This document shows positions 15,566 to 23,921 of a DNA stretch of 64,000 bases, one piece after another. The notes under the pieces were generated by a model. It was given only the letters and a program-made list of their open reading frames with translations, searched no databases and was not told the origin of the DNA. The DNA comes from B46-G9 sp964581175 (lineage in GTDB: Bacteria > Desulfobacterota > DSM-4660 > Desulfatiglandales > Desulfatiglandaceae). The position numbers and the translations under genes are program-made. The first letter of the stretch is position 1. The number at the start of each line of letters is the position of its first letter. The DNA is taken from assembly GCA_964581175.1 (NCBI GenBank), contig CAZONI010000007.1:1-64000 (forward strand), read 5' to 3'.

Positions 15566-16645
15566 TCAGGAGATCATCCACGTTTTCCATCGCTCGGTCA
15601 GTGGAGCAAGTTTCGGGCCCCAGTAATCCGCATCCATCTGGAACTGTTTCTTCAGGTTTTCCGGATAGGACGGGAGCTCCTTGGCCCTTTCCGGCGTAAT
15701 GTATTTGAATGCATCCTTGTTTGTGGGACCGTACGCAATCCACTTCTCCATCTGTTCGCCCTGCCGCTTCGCTGACAAGGCGAATTCAATAAACTTCATA
15801 GCAAGGTCCTTGTTGGGATCGCCCTTGGGGATGCACCACCAGTCAAGGTCGAGACACCCGCCCTCCCATACAATCTCCAGGGGAACTCCCTTCTTCTGCG
15901 CGACGTTGACCCGCCCGTTCCACGCAGAAGAATATACCGCTTCCCCACTGGTGAGCAACTGGATCTGCTGAGCGCCGTTCTTCCACCAGACCGTGATACT
16001 GTCCCTGATTTTATCAAGCTTCTTGAACGCCCTGTCCACATCCAGCGGGTACAGCTTGTCCATGGGAACTCCGTCTGCTATCAAGGCGAACTCGAGGTTA
16101 AACGGGGCCTGGTCCTGAAGGGCCCGTGGGCCGGGGAATTCCTTCACATTCCAGAAATCCGCCCAGCTCGCGGCCGCCTTCTTGCCGGCGAGGGCCTTCT
16201 TGTTATAGGCCAGGGAGGTGGTCCAGAATATATTCCCCACCGCACATTTCCGAATGGCTTTTTTGTCGATTCTTGAAAGGTTCACAACACTGGTGTCAAT
16301 TGGTTCCAGGAGGTTCTCAAGCTCCCCTCGGGCGACATGCCGTGTTTCGAGGTCCACCACATCCCATTCATACTGTTTATTATCCACCTGAGCCTTGATT
16401 TTGGCGATGTCAGCACCCGAAGCCTCGACGATTTTCACCCCGAATTTGTCGGCAAACGGCTGGAAAAAAGCCTTCCGTTGGGACTCCTGGTATGAGCCTC
16501 CGTAGGAACAAACCCTCAGTGTCTTTCCCTTGGCCATGGTGGTGTGCACAAAGGGACCGATCGAAGCCGCCACCAGTGCGCCGCCGGTGGCCGCACCAGT
16601 GGATACAAGGAATTCCCGCCTCGTCATACCTTTCTTTTTTCCCAT
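15566..16645 (-). CDS. potD: ABC transporter substrate-binding protein, polyamine type, with Tat-type signal
   Basis: 359 aa periplasmic binding protein. The N-terminus has a twin-arginine motif (MTRREFLVS) and a hydrophobic stretch ending near residue 38, so export by the Tat pathway is predicted. Motifs of the PotD/PotF family include RVCSYGGSYQESQRKAF at the mature start and VDLETRHVARGELENLLEP. The aromatic and acidic residues that grip polyamines cannot be assigned securely, so spermidine/putrescine is the family default and other amines or small acids are possible. A TatA gene is present at 25917. Confidence 0.85.
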   Translation of the reverse strand: MGKKKGMTRREFLVSTGAATGGALVAASIGPFVHTTMAKGKTLRVCSYGGSYQESQRKAFFQPFADKFGVKIVEASGADIAKIKAQVDNKQYEWDVVDLETRHVARGELENLLEPIDTSVVNLSRIDKKAIRKCAVGNIFWTTSLAYNKKALAGKKAAASWADFWNVKEFPGPRALQDQAPFNLEFALIADGVPMDKLYPLDVDRAFKKLDKIRDSITVWWKNGAQQIQLLTSGEAVYSSAWNGRVNVAQKKGVPLEIVWEGGCLDLDWWCIPKGDPNKDLAMKFIEFALSAKRQGEQMEKWIAYGPTNKDAFKYITPERAKELPSYPENLKKQFQMDADYWGPKLAPLTERWKTWMIS

Positions 16646-16685
16646 TTTCCGTCTCCTCTGCGTTAAGGGTTTATGACAAAGGGAT

Positions 16686-17771
16686 CTACTTCAGAGGTAA
16701 ACCGTGGGGCACTTGCCATCCTACAACCACCTTATCGCCCTTCCTGTACCTCTCCGTCGATCCGGCACTCTGGACCTTGATCTTCAAAACCACATCAGGC
16801 TGCAAAGCCACCCGGTACACATTCGCCTCTCCCACGTAGATGACTTCCTCTATCCGGCCGGGAAAGGAATTGACCATCTCTTCCGGGAACCGGCTCCCAT
16901 CCGGGAACAACTGTATCTTCTCGGGGCGCACTGCCACCGTCGCGTCTTCCCCCGGATCCAGATTGGGGAGTCTTTCAACCCATACCCTGAGACCTTCTCT
17001 TGCTTCCACGCATGCCTTGTCCTCCCTGACTTCGACAACCTTTCCTTCCAGGAAATTGGATTCGCCGATAAAATCCGCCACAAAAAGGCTTGCAGGAGCC
17101 TCATAGAGTTCTATCGGGCTCTCCAACTGGACGATCCGGCCATTGTTCATAATGGCAATCCGATCGGACATGGTCAGGGCTTCTTCCTGGTCATGGGTCA
17201 CGTATATCACGGTGATATTCAGGGATTCCTGGAGATGCTTTATCTCCAGTTTCATGTGATCCCTGAGTTTCTTGTCAAGGGCGCCGAGAGGCTCATCCAT
17301 GAGAAGGATGTCGGGTCGGAAAACCAGTGCACGGGCCAGGGCGATCCGCTGCTGCTGTCCCCCGCTTAACTGGTTGGGATAGCGTCTTTCAAAGCCGGGG
17401 AGTTCAACCAGATCCAGGGCCTGTCCGGTTCGATCACGAATTTCCCGGCGAGGTACCTTTCGCATCTTGAGAGGAAAAGCGATGTTGTCGAAAACGGTCA
17501 TATGCGGGAAAAGGGCATAGTTCTGAAACACCATTCCGATTCCGCGATTGTTCGGGGCGACGCTGGTGATATCTCTGTCTTTGAGAAGAATCTGCCCGGA
17601 GGTGGGGATCTCAAACCCTGCAATCATGTTGAGGGTCGTGGTCTTGCCGGAACCGCTGGGACCCAGGAGGGTCAAAAACTCGCCTTGCTGAACCTCCAGT
17701 GATACCTTATCGACGGCCCTCACATCACCGAATGTCTTTGTTACAGCATGTAATGAAAGCTGGGCAGTCAA
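16686..17771 (-). CDS. potA: ABC transporter ATP-binding protein, polyamine type (PotA-like)
   Basis: 361 aa. Walker A GPSGSGKTT at about residues 37-45, signature LSGGQQQRIALARAL near 136, Walker B ILLMDEPLGALD, and the H-loop THDQEEA. Residues about 240-360 form the TOBE regulatory domain. It is the first gene of the four-gene operon (ATPase, binding protein, two permeases) and is preceded by a strong promoter at 17876-17904. It drives import with ATP at the inner face of the membrane. Confidence 0.9.
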   Translation of the reverse strand: MTAQLSLHAVTKTFGDVRAVDKVSLEVQQGEFLTLLGPSGSGKTTTLNMIAGFEIPTSGQILLKDRDITSVAPNNRGIGMVFQNYALFPHMTVFDNIAFPLKMRKVPRREIRDRTGQALDLVELPGFERRYPNQLSGGQQQRIALARALVFRPDILLMDEPLGALDKKLRDHMKLEIKHLQESLNITVIYVTHDQEEALTMSDRIAIMNNGRIVQLESPIELYEAPASLFVADFIGESNFLEGKVVEVREDKACVEAREGLRVWVERLPNLDPGEDATVAVRPEKIQLFPDGSRFPEEMVNSFPGRIEEVIYVGEANVYRVALQPDVVLKIKVQSAGSTERYRKGDKVVVGWQVPHGLPLK

Positions 17772-17875
17772 TGAATGGCCTCACACCAACGAGTCTCTAT
17801 TTATTCGGCGGCGTAAAGGATTTCAGTTGAAAAGGCGATAAATCAAACCAGGCCCACGAAAACTGTTTCTGAAGG

Positions 17876-17904
17876 ATAGTATCCAGCAGCGCTAGGCTTG
17901 TCAA
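17876..17904 (-). promoter_or_regulatory. sigma-70 promoter of the pot operon
   Basis: The minus strand has TTGACA (17899-17904), exactly 17 bases, then TACTAT (17876-17881). It begins five bases after the stop of the heptose adenylyltransferase gene and leaves a leader of about 95 bases. One of the strongest promoter matches in the window. Confidence 0.7.
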
Positions 17905-17908
17905 CACT

Positions 17909-18403
17909 CTAGATCTCTCCAAGGGAGGCGCGGACTCTCTCGATGATAGCGCTGGTGGAAAAACCTTCGACAGTGGGAACCCGTTTTACCTTCCCGCCTG
18001 CCTTTTTTACCAGGTCCGCGCCGACGATCTCTCCTTCCGGCCAATCCGCCCCTTTTACCAGTACGTCAGGCAGCAGTTCCTGAATCACCCGCAACGGGGT
18101 TTCTTCATCGAAAATCACGACCGCATCCACGAAACCCAAGGCCGCAAGGAGCTCGGCCCTTGCCCGTTCCGGGAAAACGGGTCTGCCGGGGCCTTTTAAT
18201 ACCCGCACAGAGCGGTCGCTGTTCACTGCCACAATGAGGTAGTCACCAAGGAGCCGCGCCTCGTAAAGGTAGCGAGCATGCCCTGGGTGCAGGATATCGA
18301 AGCATCCGTTCGTAAAGGTGATTTTCTTCCCCGAGGACCTGAGGTCCGTGCATTCACGCTTCAAGTCTTCCAGGGATTTGATCTTTTTCAGGTAGTGCTC
18401 CAT
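17909..18403 (-). CDS. rfaE2: D-glycero-beta-D-manno-heptose 1-phosphate adenylyltransferase
   Basis: 164 aa, the free-standing form of the HldE C-terminal domain. It makes ADP-heptose for the lipopolysaccharide inner core. The nucleotidyltransferase motif TNGCFDILHPGHARYL is at residues 30-45. VNSDRSVRVLKGPGRPV and LVKGADWPEGEIVG follow, and the family end VEGFSTSAIIERV is intact. Its presence implies an outer membrane with LPS. It is 41 bases after the ComF gene on the same strand and probably belongs to the operon that starts with the helicase gene. Confidence 0.92.
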   Translation of the reverse strand: MEHYLKKIKSLEDLKRECTDLRSSGKKITFTNGCFDILHPGHARYLYEARLLGDYLIVAVNSDRSVRVLKGPGRPVFPERARAELLAALGFVDAVVIFDEETPLRVIQELLPDVLVKGADWPEGEIVGADLVKKAGGKVKRVPTVEGFSTSAIIERVRASLGEI

Positions 18404-18444
18404 GCATCATCGCCTCAACGCCCGTCACCCAATGAAACCCACTC

Positions 18445-19194
18445 TCACATTGCTGGATTCGCCGTCCTCGCAACAACCAGTGCGGAAACCTTTTCCGCCT
18501 TTGCTTGTAAGAGCACCCGTGCACACTCGTTCAGGGTGTTGCCGGTGGTTGCCACATCATCCACCAGAAGCACTCTTCTGCCTGATACCCGCTCCGGTCT
18601 TTCGAGACCGAAGGCCCGTCTGACATTTTTCCGCCTTTCTGTCTTTCGAAGCCCGGTTTGCGGGGCGGTGTATCTTACCCTTCTGAGCGATAAGAAGTCC
18701 AGGGACGTTCGCAGATCCCCGGCTACATACCCTGCCAGGAGCTTGCTCTGGTTGAATCCGCGCTCCCGGAGTCTCCGCGGATGGAGTGGAACCGGCATTA
18801 CCAGGGAGGCCTTTTGAGCCGGCGCCCAAGCCCGGGCAAATGAGGAGAGAAGCGGCCCCAGGGACAAGACAAGGTCTCTTCTTCCTCCGTACTTGAATCG
18901 ATGGATGACGGTCGTCAGTGAACCCTCATAGAGATAAGGCGCCCCCAGCGTATCGAAAGCAGGGCGCCTCCGGAGGCACGTTTCGCAAACGTGGGGGCCG
19001 CCGGCGCGGGACGCAAAAGGTCGCCCGCAGATAGTGCAACACGGTGAATCCAAGGTACGAAAATCCGCCAGGCAGGAAGTGCATATGTTCCGGCAGGCAG
19101 CGCCATCTCCGTTGGAGTCGTGAACGATAAATGACCTGCATTCAGCGCACCTGGGGGGATAGATGAGATCGATGAGTCTGGCGAAAATATTCAT
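18445..19194 (-). CDS. ComF-family phosphoribosyltransferase-like protein
   Basis: 249 aa from the ATG at 19194, which overlaps the stop of the upstream gene as ATGA; a longer reading would overlap it by far more. The N-terminus has a zinc-ribbon set of cysteines (PPRCAEC, CTSC, CCTICGRPF, CETC). The C-terminal half is a type I phosphoribosyltransferase with RGFNQSKLLA and the PRPP loop VLLVDDVATTGNTLNEC. ComF proteins are linked to DNA uptake, though in many non-competent bacteria the role is unknown. It neighbours a DNA repair helicase here. Confidence 0.88.
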   Translation of the reverse strand: MNIFARLIDLIYPPRCAECRSFIVHDSNGDGAACRNICTSCLADFRTLDSPCCTICGRPFASRAGGPHVCETCLRRRPAFDTLGAPYLYEGSLTTVIHRFKYGGRRDLVLSLGPLLSSFARAWAPAQKASLVMPVPLHPRRLRERGFNQSKLLAGYVAGDLRTSLDFLSLRRVRYTAPQTGLRKTERRKNVRRAFGLERPERVSGRRVLLVDDVATTGNTLNECARVLLQAKAEKVSALVVARTANPAM

Positions 19195-19559
19195 TTCCCG
19201 GCTTCCTTGACAAAATCCTCGAAAGATGCATCGGGATTGATCCCGGGACACGCATCCATAGCAAGCTCCCAGTTTTCCCTGTCCCGCACGAGAGCCGGAT
19301 AATAGGGCCACAGAGAGCACCGCTCGGGTTTCACGGGATGGATGCCGCATTTTTTCTCTTGATCGTAAAAAATGCAGTAGTTGCCCTCCCCCACCCGGAG
19401 ATAAACGCGGCCATGCCTGGTTTCACAGTGTTGCTGGAGAAATATCTCCACCGATATGCCGAGAAAATCAGCGATCCTTCTTTCCTCATTTCCTGTCAGA
19501 AAAATCCCGCCCTCGCCGTAACAGCAAGCCCCGCACAAGCGACATTCAAAAGTCTTCAT
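19191..19559 (-). CDS. YkgJ-family cysteine cluster protein
   Basis: 122 aa from the ATG at 19559; a TTG further upstream adds only an unconserved leader. The cysteine pattern CRLCGACCYGEGG at residues 5-17, then CIFYDQEKKCGIHPVKPERC and a late Cys at DACPG, is that of the YkgJ zinc/iron-chelating family (PF03692). The biochemical role is not known; a metal site is expected. It is translationally coupled to ComF and follows the helicase gene by 69 bases. Confidence 0.85.
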   Translation of the reverse strand: MKTFECRLCGACCYGEGGIFLTGNEERRIADFLGISVEIFLQQHCETRHGRVYLRVGEGNYCIFYDQEKKCGIHPVKPERCSLWPYYPALVRDRENWELAMDACPGINPDASFEDFVKEAGK

Positions 19560-19628
19560 TATAGATTCCAAAAAGTCTCCGTTGATTGTTGTCAATAGTT
19601 CGCAAAAAAGGCCGAAACAATATCAAAA

Positions 19629-22523
19629 TTAACCTACCAGCTTTTCCATATCCCAGTCAACCCGCAGCCTCAATCGCCTGTTTTCCCGCTTTTCCCGATA
19701 GATGACATACCCGTATTCCTGGCCGAAGAGGAAAAGATCTTTGGTCACCGACACGTCCTGTTTGCAATATTCAGTCAGTTTTTCCATTTCCCCCCGGCGG
19801 AACCATTCGACGGCCTGGAGGCCGTCGGCGGTCTTGCCGCGTTTCAGGGTCTCCTGGGCCAGGTGATCCAGGCTCAAGCGAAATCCGATCCGGCTGTGAA
19901 CATCTTCGAGCAGGTCAAAGGTCCTGATGCCATTCATGTCCATCGGTGTGTAGGCAGAAAGGACCTTGTAGTCGAAGCCCTTTATGTTGAAGCCGACAAC
20001 CAGGTCCGCGAGCCCGAGGAGGTCGAAAAGGCCGTTCATTTCATCTTCCCGGAACACCCGATACTCTTTGTCCAGGGAATCGTACACCACCGCGACCGAT
20101 ACCCGCATCAAGTAGGCTTTGTTCCAGCCTCCCACATCTCCGGCCGTCTTCTGGGTCTCCAGGTCCAGGTACAGGATCCTGGGGCCCTCCGGTTCCTCTG
20201 ACGGCACAGCGTCCCCCTGGAGCGGGAGCGCAGGTTCTTCTTCCGTCCGGGTTGCGATTTCACTCATGGGGATATGCCCCAGGAGGCATTTCAGAAGCCA
20301 CACGGCCGCTTCCTTGTCCAGGGGCTTGTTTCCCGAGCCGCATTTGGGGGAATGGATGCAGGAAGGGCATCCTTCTTCACACTCGCAGTTTTCCACAAGA
20401 TCGAGGGTCCTTTCCAGTAACTCAAGGATCACTTCATACCCGCGTTTCGCGAGCCCGACTCCTCCTGCGTGGCCGTCATAGATGAAGATGGCCCCCTTTC
20501 CGACCTGGGGATGATGTGGGTAACAGATTCCACCGATGTCATTCCGGTCGCAGAGTGCGAAAAGGGGGAAGATTCCGATGGCGGCATGTTCAATGGCATG
20601 TATCCCCCCCATGAAATGGCGACCTTTTGCCTCCACGAATTGCCTGAAAACGTCCTCGATTTCGATCCAGAAACCGATAGTTTCAAAGGTCTGCGGCGGG
20701 AGGTCGAGGGGAAAAACTCCCATGAGCTCCTGGCCCGGAATGGCCCTTTTCTCATATCCGGTTACCTGCTCGGTGACTTTGAGCCTCCCTTCCCGAACCA
20801 CGAACTGGCCTTTCGGCATGCTTCTCCGGACCTCTCGGATCTCGGTCTCTTTATCGGAACGAACCCGGGTGAAGTACTTCAAATCCGATTCATGGACCAC
20901 GATGTCCTTCTTGTCAAGAATGAGGCGATCAACCACGTACTGCTTTGCGCGGTGGAGGTATACGGCGCCCGGATGACATTCCTTGAATGCGCGAATGCCG
21001 TCCACCGTTCCCACGGCCTGCCCTGTTCCCTTCTCAAAAATCGTGTAACTGGCTCCCGCTGATCGGATATCCACGTGAAGCTGGGGATTTCTTCTCGTGC
21101 AGAACCAGGCCGGTTCGCCGTCCGCAGTCCTGTTCAACAACCCTTCTCCTTCCAGTGCCTCCAGGTGGCCGGCCAGATCATGGGGCCAGAAGACCGTATC
21201 CTCCATGGTGATCGGCCTTTCCGCGGCTGCGCAGGGGAGATGGGCCTTCGTGACGAAAGGGTTATCCGGGTCCAGTATGGCCGCTTCAAAAGAGCGGCCG
21301 AAATAATCAGCAGGGTGTTTCATGAAGTACTGGTCGAGGGCATCCGGCTTGGCCAGAAGCACCACCAGCGATTCCCTCCCGGAACGTCCCACTCTTCCGC
21401 CCCTCTGCCAGGCATTGATAATGGTTCCGGGATAGCCTACGAGAATGCATACGTCCAGGGTGCCGATGTCAATGCCCATCTCGAGGGCACTGGTTGATAC
21501 CACCCCCAGAAGACGGCCGTCGGCCAGCTTTCTTTCTATCTCGCGCCTTTCCTGTGGGAGGAAACCCGCCCGGTAAGAGCTGATCTTCCCCCGGAGTGAA
21601 GGCGCAAGGCGCGATACCCAGACATGGATGAGTTCGGTCACCTGACGCGACTGGGTAAAGGCAATGGTCCTGAAACCCAGATTTATGCATTTCAAAAAGA
21701 GTCTCGCTGCAAGGAAATTGGCACTTATCGCGGGATTCACGAAGAGAAAATGCTGACCGGCCCTGGGGGAGCCGTTCGACTGGATAACCTTCAAGTGCTC
21801 TCCGATAAGATGCTCCCCAAATTCCAGGGGGTTGCTTACGGTCGCCGAAGAGAGAATGAAACGGGGTCTTGATCCGTACTGCCCGCAGAGGCGCTTCAGC
21901 CTGCGAATGACCTGGTTCAGGTGAGACCCGAAAATGCCCCGGTAGGTATGTATTTCGTCCAGGACCACAAAAGAAAGATTTTTCAAAAAGGGTTCCCAGG
22001 ACTGGTGATGGGCCAGGATGCTCCGATGGAGCATATCAGGGTTGCTGAACAGGATCTGCGGAGGATCTGCCCGCATTTTTTTCCGCATGTAAGGGGTGGT
22101 ATCACCATCGTATATGCCGATCGCCACCCTCTCACCCGCATCGCTCATTGCTCGGATCCATTGCTTCAATGCCTTAAGCTGGTCCTGCTCCAGGGCCTTC
22201 AGCGGGAAGAGGTAAAGTGCTTTCGAAGAAGGATTGCGGAGAATTTCTTCCAGCACCGCGACGTTGTAGATAAGGCTCTTTCCGCTCGCTGTGGGAGTGG
22301 ATATGAGGACGTTTTCCCCCCGGCGCGCCTCTTCTATAGCCTCCACCTGATGGCTGTAAAGTTTTACCATCCCCAGCCGATGTAACAGGTGTGAGATTTC
22401 AGGTGCAAAAGGGAGCGGAGGTCCGAATCGGGCGTCGCTGGCGGGCAGGTAGTGCCGGTAGGCAATGGTATCAGCAAATTCCTTGTCCGTGCGGACTTCC
22501 TCTATGAACTGAGAGATATCCAC
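19629..22523 (-). CDS. DEAD-box helicase with DUF1998 zinc site fused to a DEDD exonuclease (MrfA-MrfB-like)
   Basis: About 964 aa from a GTG at 22523, preceded by AGGTGA; another GTG at 22535 is possible and no ATG fits. The helicase part has STPTASGKSL (Walker A), VVLDEIHTY (DEVH-like box II), LSSATVSNP, and the second RecA domain with GRVGRSGR. A four-cysteine site follows, CECEEGCPSCIHSPKCGSG, as in MrfA/YprA. The last 200 residues are an RNase-H-like 3-prime exonuclease with DLETQ, GFNIKGFDYKVL and YCKQDV, giving all four acidic DEDD positions, as in MrfB/YprB. In Bacillus these are two proteins that repair mitomycin-type DNA lesions. Here they form one chain, so a DNA repair role is a strong inference. 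Confidence 0.85.
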   Translation of the reverse strand: MDISQFIEEVRTDKEFADTIAYRHYLPASDARFGPPLPFAPEISHLLHRLGMVKLYSHQVEAIEEARRGENVLISTPTASGKSLIYNVAVLEEILRNPSSKALYLFPLKALEQDQLKALKQWIRAMSDAGERVAIGIYDGDTTPYMRKKMRADPPQILFSNPDMLHRSILAHHQSWEPFLKNLSFVVLDEIHTYRGIFGSHLNQVIRRLKRLCGQYGSRPRFILSSATVSNPLEFGEHLIGEHLKVIQSNGSPRAGQHFLFVNPAISANFLAARLFLKCINLGFRTIAFTQSRQVTELIHVWVSRLAPSLRGKISSYRAGFLPQERREIERKLADGRLLGVVSTSALEMGIDIGTLDVCILVGYPGTIINAWQRGGRVGRSGRESLVVLLAKPDALDQYFMKHPADYFGRSFEAAILDPDNPFVTKAHLPCAAAERPITMEDTVFWPHDLAGHLEALEGEGLLNRTADGEPAWFCTRRNPQLHVDIRSAGASYTIFEKGTGQAVGTVDGIRAFKECHPGAVYLHRAKQYVVDRLILDKKDIVVHESDLKYFTRVRSDKETEIREVRRSMPKGQFVVREGRLKVTEQVTGYEKRAIPGQELMGVFPLDLPPQTFETIGFWIEIEDVFRQFVEAKGRHFMGGIHAIEHAAIGIFPLFALCDRNDIGGICYPHHPQVGKGAIFIYDGHAGGVGLAKRGYEVILELLERTLDLVENCECEEGCPSCIHSPKCGSGNKPLDKEAAVWLLKCLLGHIPMSEIATRTEEEPALPLQGDAVPSEEPEGPRILYLDLETQKTAGDVGGWNKAYLMRVSVAVVYDSLDKEYRVFREDEMNGLFDLLGLADLVVGFNIKGFDYKVLSAYTPMDMNGIRTFDLLEDVHSRIGFRLSLDHLAQETLKRGKTADGLQAVEWFRRGEMEKLTEYCKQDVSVTKDLFLFGQEYGYVIYREKRENRRLRLRVDWDMEKLVG

Positions 22524-22709
22524 CTGTACGATCACCTGAGCAAATGATTTCTGATGAAGCTGCCCTTTATGTCTAGCACAGTCAGGCCAAAATTTCAGTG
22601 TCTTTTCCCGGGAACCTGGCAACAACCGGGATAGATTTCTGAAAAAAGGGATGGCTTGACAGGAAGAAATTTGGTAGATATGGAAAAACCTCAAACGGAA
22701 GGTTCAGAA

Positions 22710-23471
22710 ATGAGCGAAAGACAACCGCCGCCCCCAAATCTCCAGCTTTCATACAGAAAAGGAGATCTGATCGTAAAAGAAGGGGATTATGGTATTTCCA
22801 TTTACCGGATACTCAAAGGGAAAGTGGGAGTAACTGTACAGTCAGGTGACAAAGAGATCCGTCTTGCCACACTTGGTCACGGCGAGATTATCGGAGAAAT
22901 AACCTTTTTGAACAGGGAGATAGAGCCCCGATCGGCATCGGCCCGCGCCCTTGAAGAGACCGAGGTGGAGGTCTGGCACCCTTCTCGTCTCGCCTTGGAA
23001 TATGAGCAGACGGAGCCCATTATCAGGTACATTTCAGATCAGATCCTGGGACGCCTGATCCGCATGAACAAGTTCATCGGCCAACTGGGTGCAAGAGCGT
23101 TCAAGAAACCGGTCCAGCCCGAAACGATCGCATCACAGCGATCTTTCTATCGGAAAGAGCTGGATGTATTGTGCGAATATCGCCCACTGGATATACGGAA
23201 AACGGCGTGGCTCAAAGGGAGAGTAAGGAATGTCAGTTTGAGCGGTATCGGGTTGGATGTCGGTGCCGGAAACAGTCTGAATTTTCCCCACGAATTGGGC
23301 AAGGTATTCCGGGTGCGAATGACCCTTCCAAACAGGAAGGAAGTGGAAGTGGACGCCAAAATTGTGACGGTCAGGAAATCCGGGATAGAGGGCCGCCTTG
23401 ATGTCGGCCTGGCTATCGTAAATATTACGGAAGAAGCGAGAAAAATCCTGGGATTTTTTCTCATGCCTTAA
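22710..23471 (+). CDS. cyclic-nucleotide-binding domain fused to a PilZ domain
   Basis: 253 aa from the ATG at 22710, with GGAAGG seven bases upstream; 22680 is an alternative. Residues about 10-125 are a cNMP-binding beta-roll with GEIIGEITFL and a phosphate-cassette-like PRSASARA. Residues about 145-250 are PilZ: RSFYR supplies the RxxxR motif and NVSLSG the D/N-x-S-x-x-G motif, both intact, so c-di-GMP binding is expected. There is no helix-turn-helix, so it is not a transcription factor. It could join cAMP-like and c-di-GMP signals. It is followed after 12 bases by a second cNMP-domain gene. Its 5-prime end is divergent from the helicase gene. Confidence 0.85.
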   Translation: MSERQPPPPNLQLSYRKGDLIVKEGDYGISIYRILKGKVGVTVQSGDKEIRLATLGHGEIIGEITFLNREIEPRSASARALEETEVEVWHPSRLALEYEQTEPIIRYISDQILGRLIRMNKFIGQLGARAFKKPVQPETIASQRSFYRKELDVLCEYRPLDIRKTAWLKGRVRNVSLSGIGLDVGAGNSLNFPHELGKVFRVRMTLPNRKEVEVDAKIVTVRKSGIEGRLDVGLAIVNITEEARKILGFFLMP

Positions 23472-23483
23472 AAGGAGTCACAG

Positions 23484-23915
23484 ATGGCGATTGACCCGAT
23501 CGTGCATGGATACGTGGTAAAAGAGGAGCAATACCCCGATAAGGCCGTCATAATCGAGGAGGGCAGCAAGGGGGATTGGGCCTACATCGTTCTTCAGGGA
23601 AGAGTGAAGGTGGTCAAGAAAGGCCTGAAAGGGATATTGACCGTTGACACCTTGAAAGAGGGCGCCGTTTTCGGGGAAATGGCCATGTTTCAAAAAGGTG
23701 AGGCAGTAAGGACGGCCTCCGTCATTGCCGACGGTCCGGTTCAGGTCGGGGTCCTTGACAGGGAACGCCTGTTCGATGCCTACGCAACGGTTTCCACACG
23801 GATAAAATCCCTGATAGAGACCATGATTGACCGTCTTGAAGACACAACGAATGCCATAACCGGCTTGATTGGCAAGCAACCAGGAGCAGAAACCGATGGA
23901 AAAGTGCCCCACTGA
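23484..23915 (+). CDS. stand-alone cyclic-nucleotide-binding domain protein
   Basis: 143 aa, AAAAGGAG seven bases before the ATG. A single Crp-type beta-roll with GSKGDWAYIVLQGRVKV, FGEMAMFQKGEAVRTASV (Glu and Arg of the phosphate cassette kept) and a C-terminal helix. It has no effector domain. It is co-transcribed with the PilZ fusion and probably works with it. Its stop lies only six bases from the convergent stop of the ABC-F gene. Confidence 0.85.
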   Translation: MAIDPIVHGYVVKEEQYPDKAVIIEEGSKGDWAYIVLQGRVKVVKKGLKGILTVDTLKEGAVFGEMAMFQKGEAVRTASVIADGPVQVGVLDRERLFDAYATVSTRIKSLIETMIDRLEDTTNAITGLIGKQPGAETDGKVPH

Positions 23916-23921
23916 ATCCCT

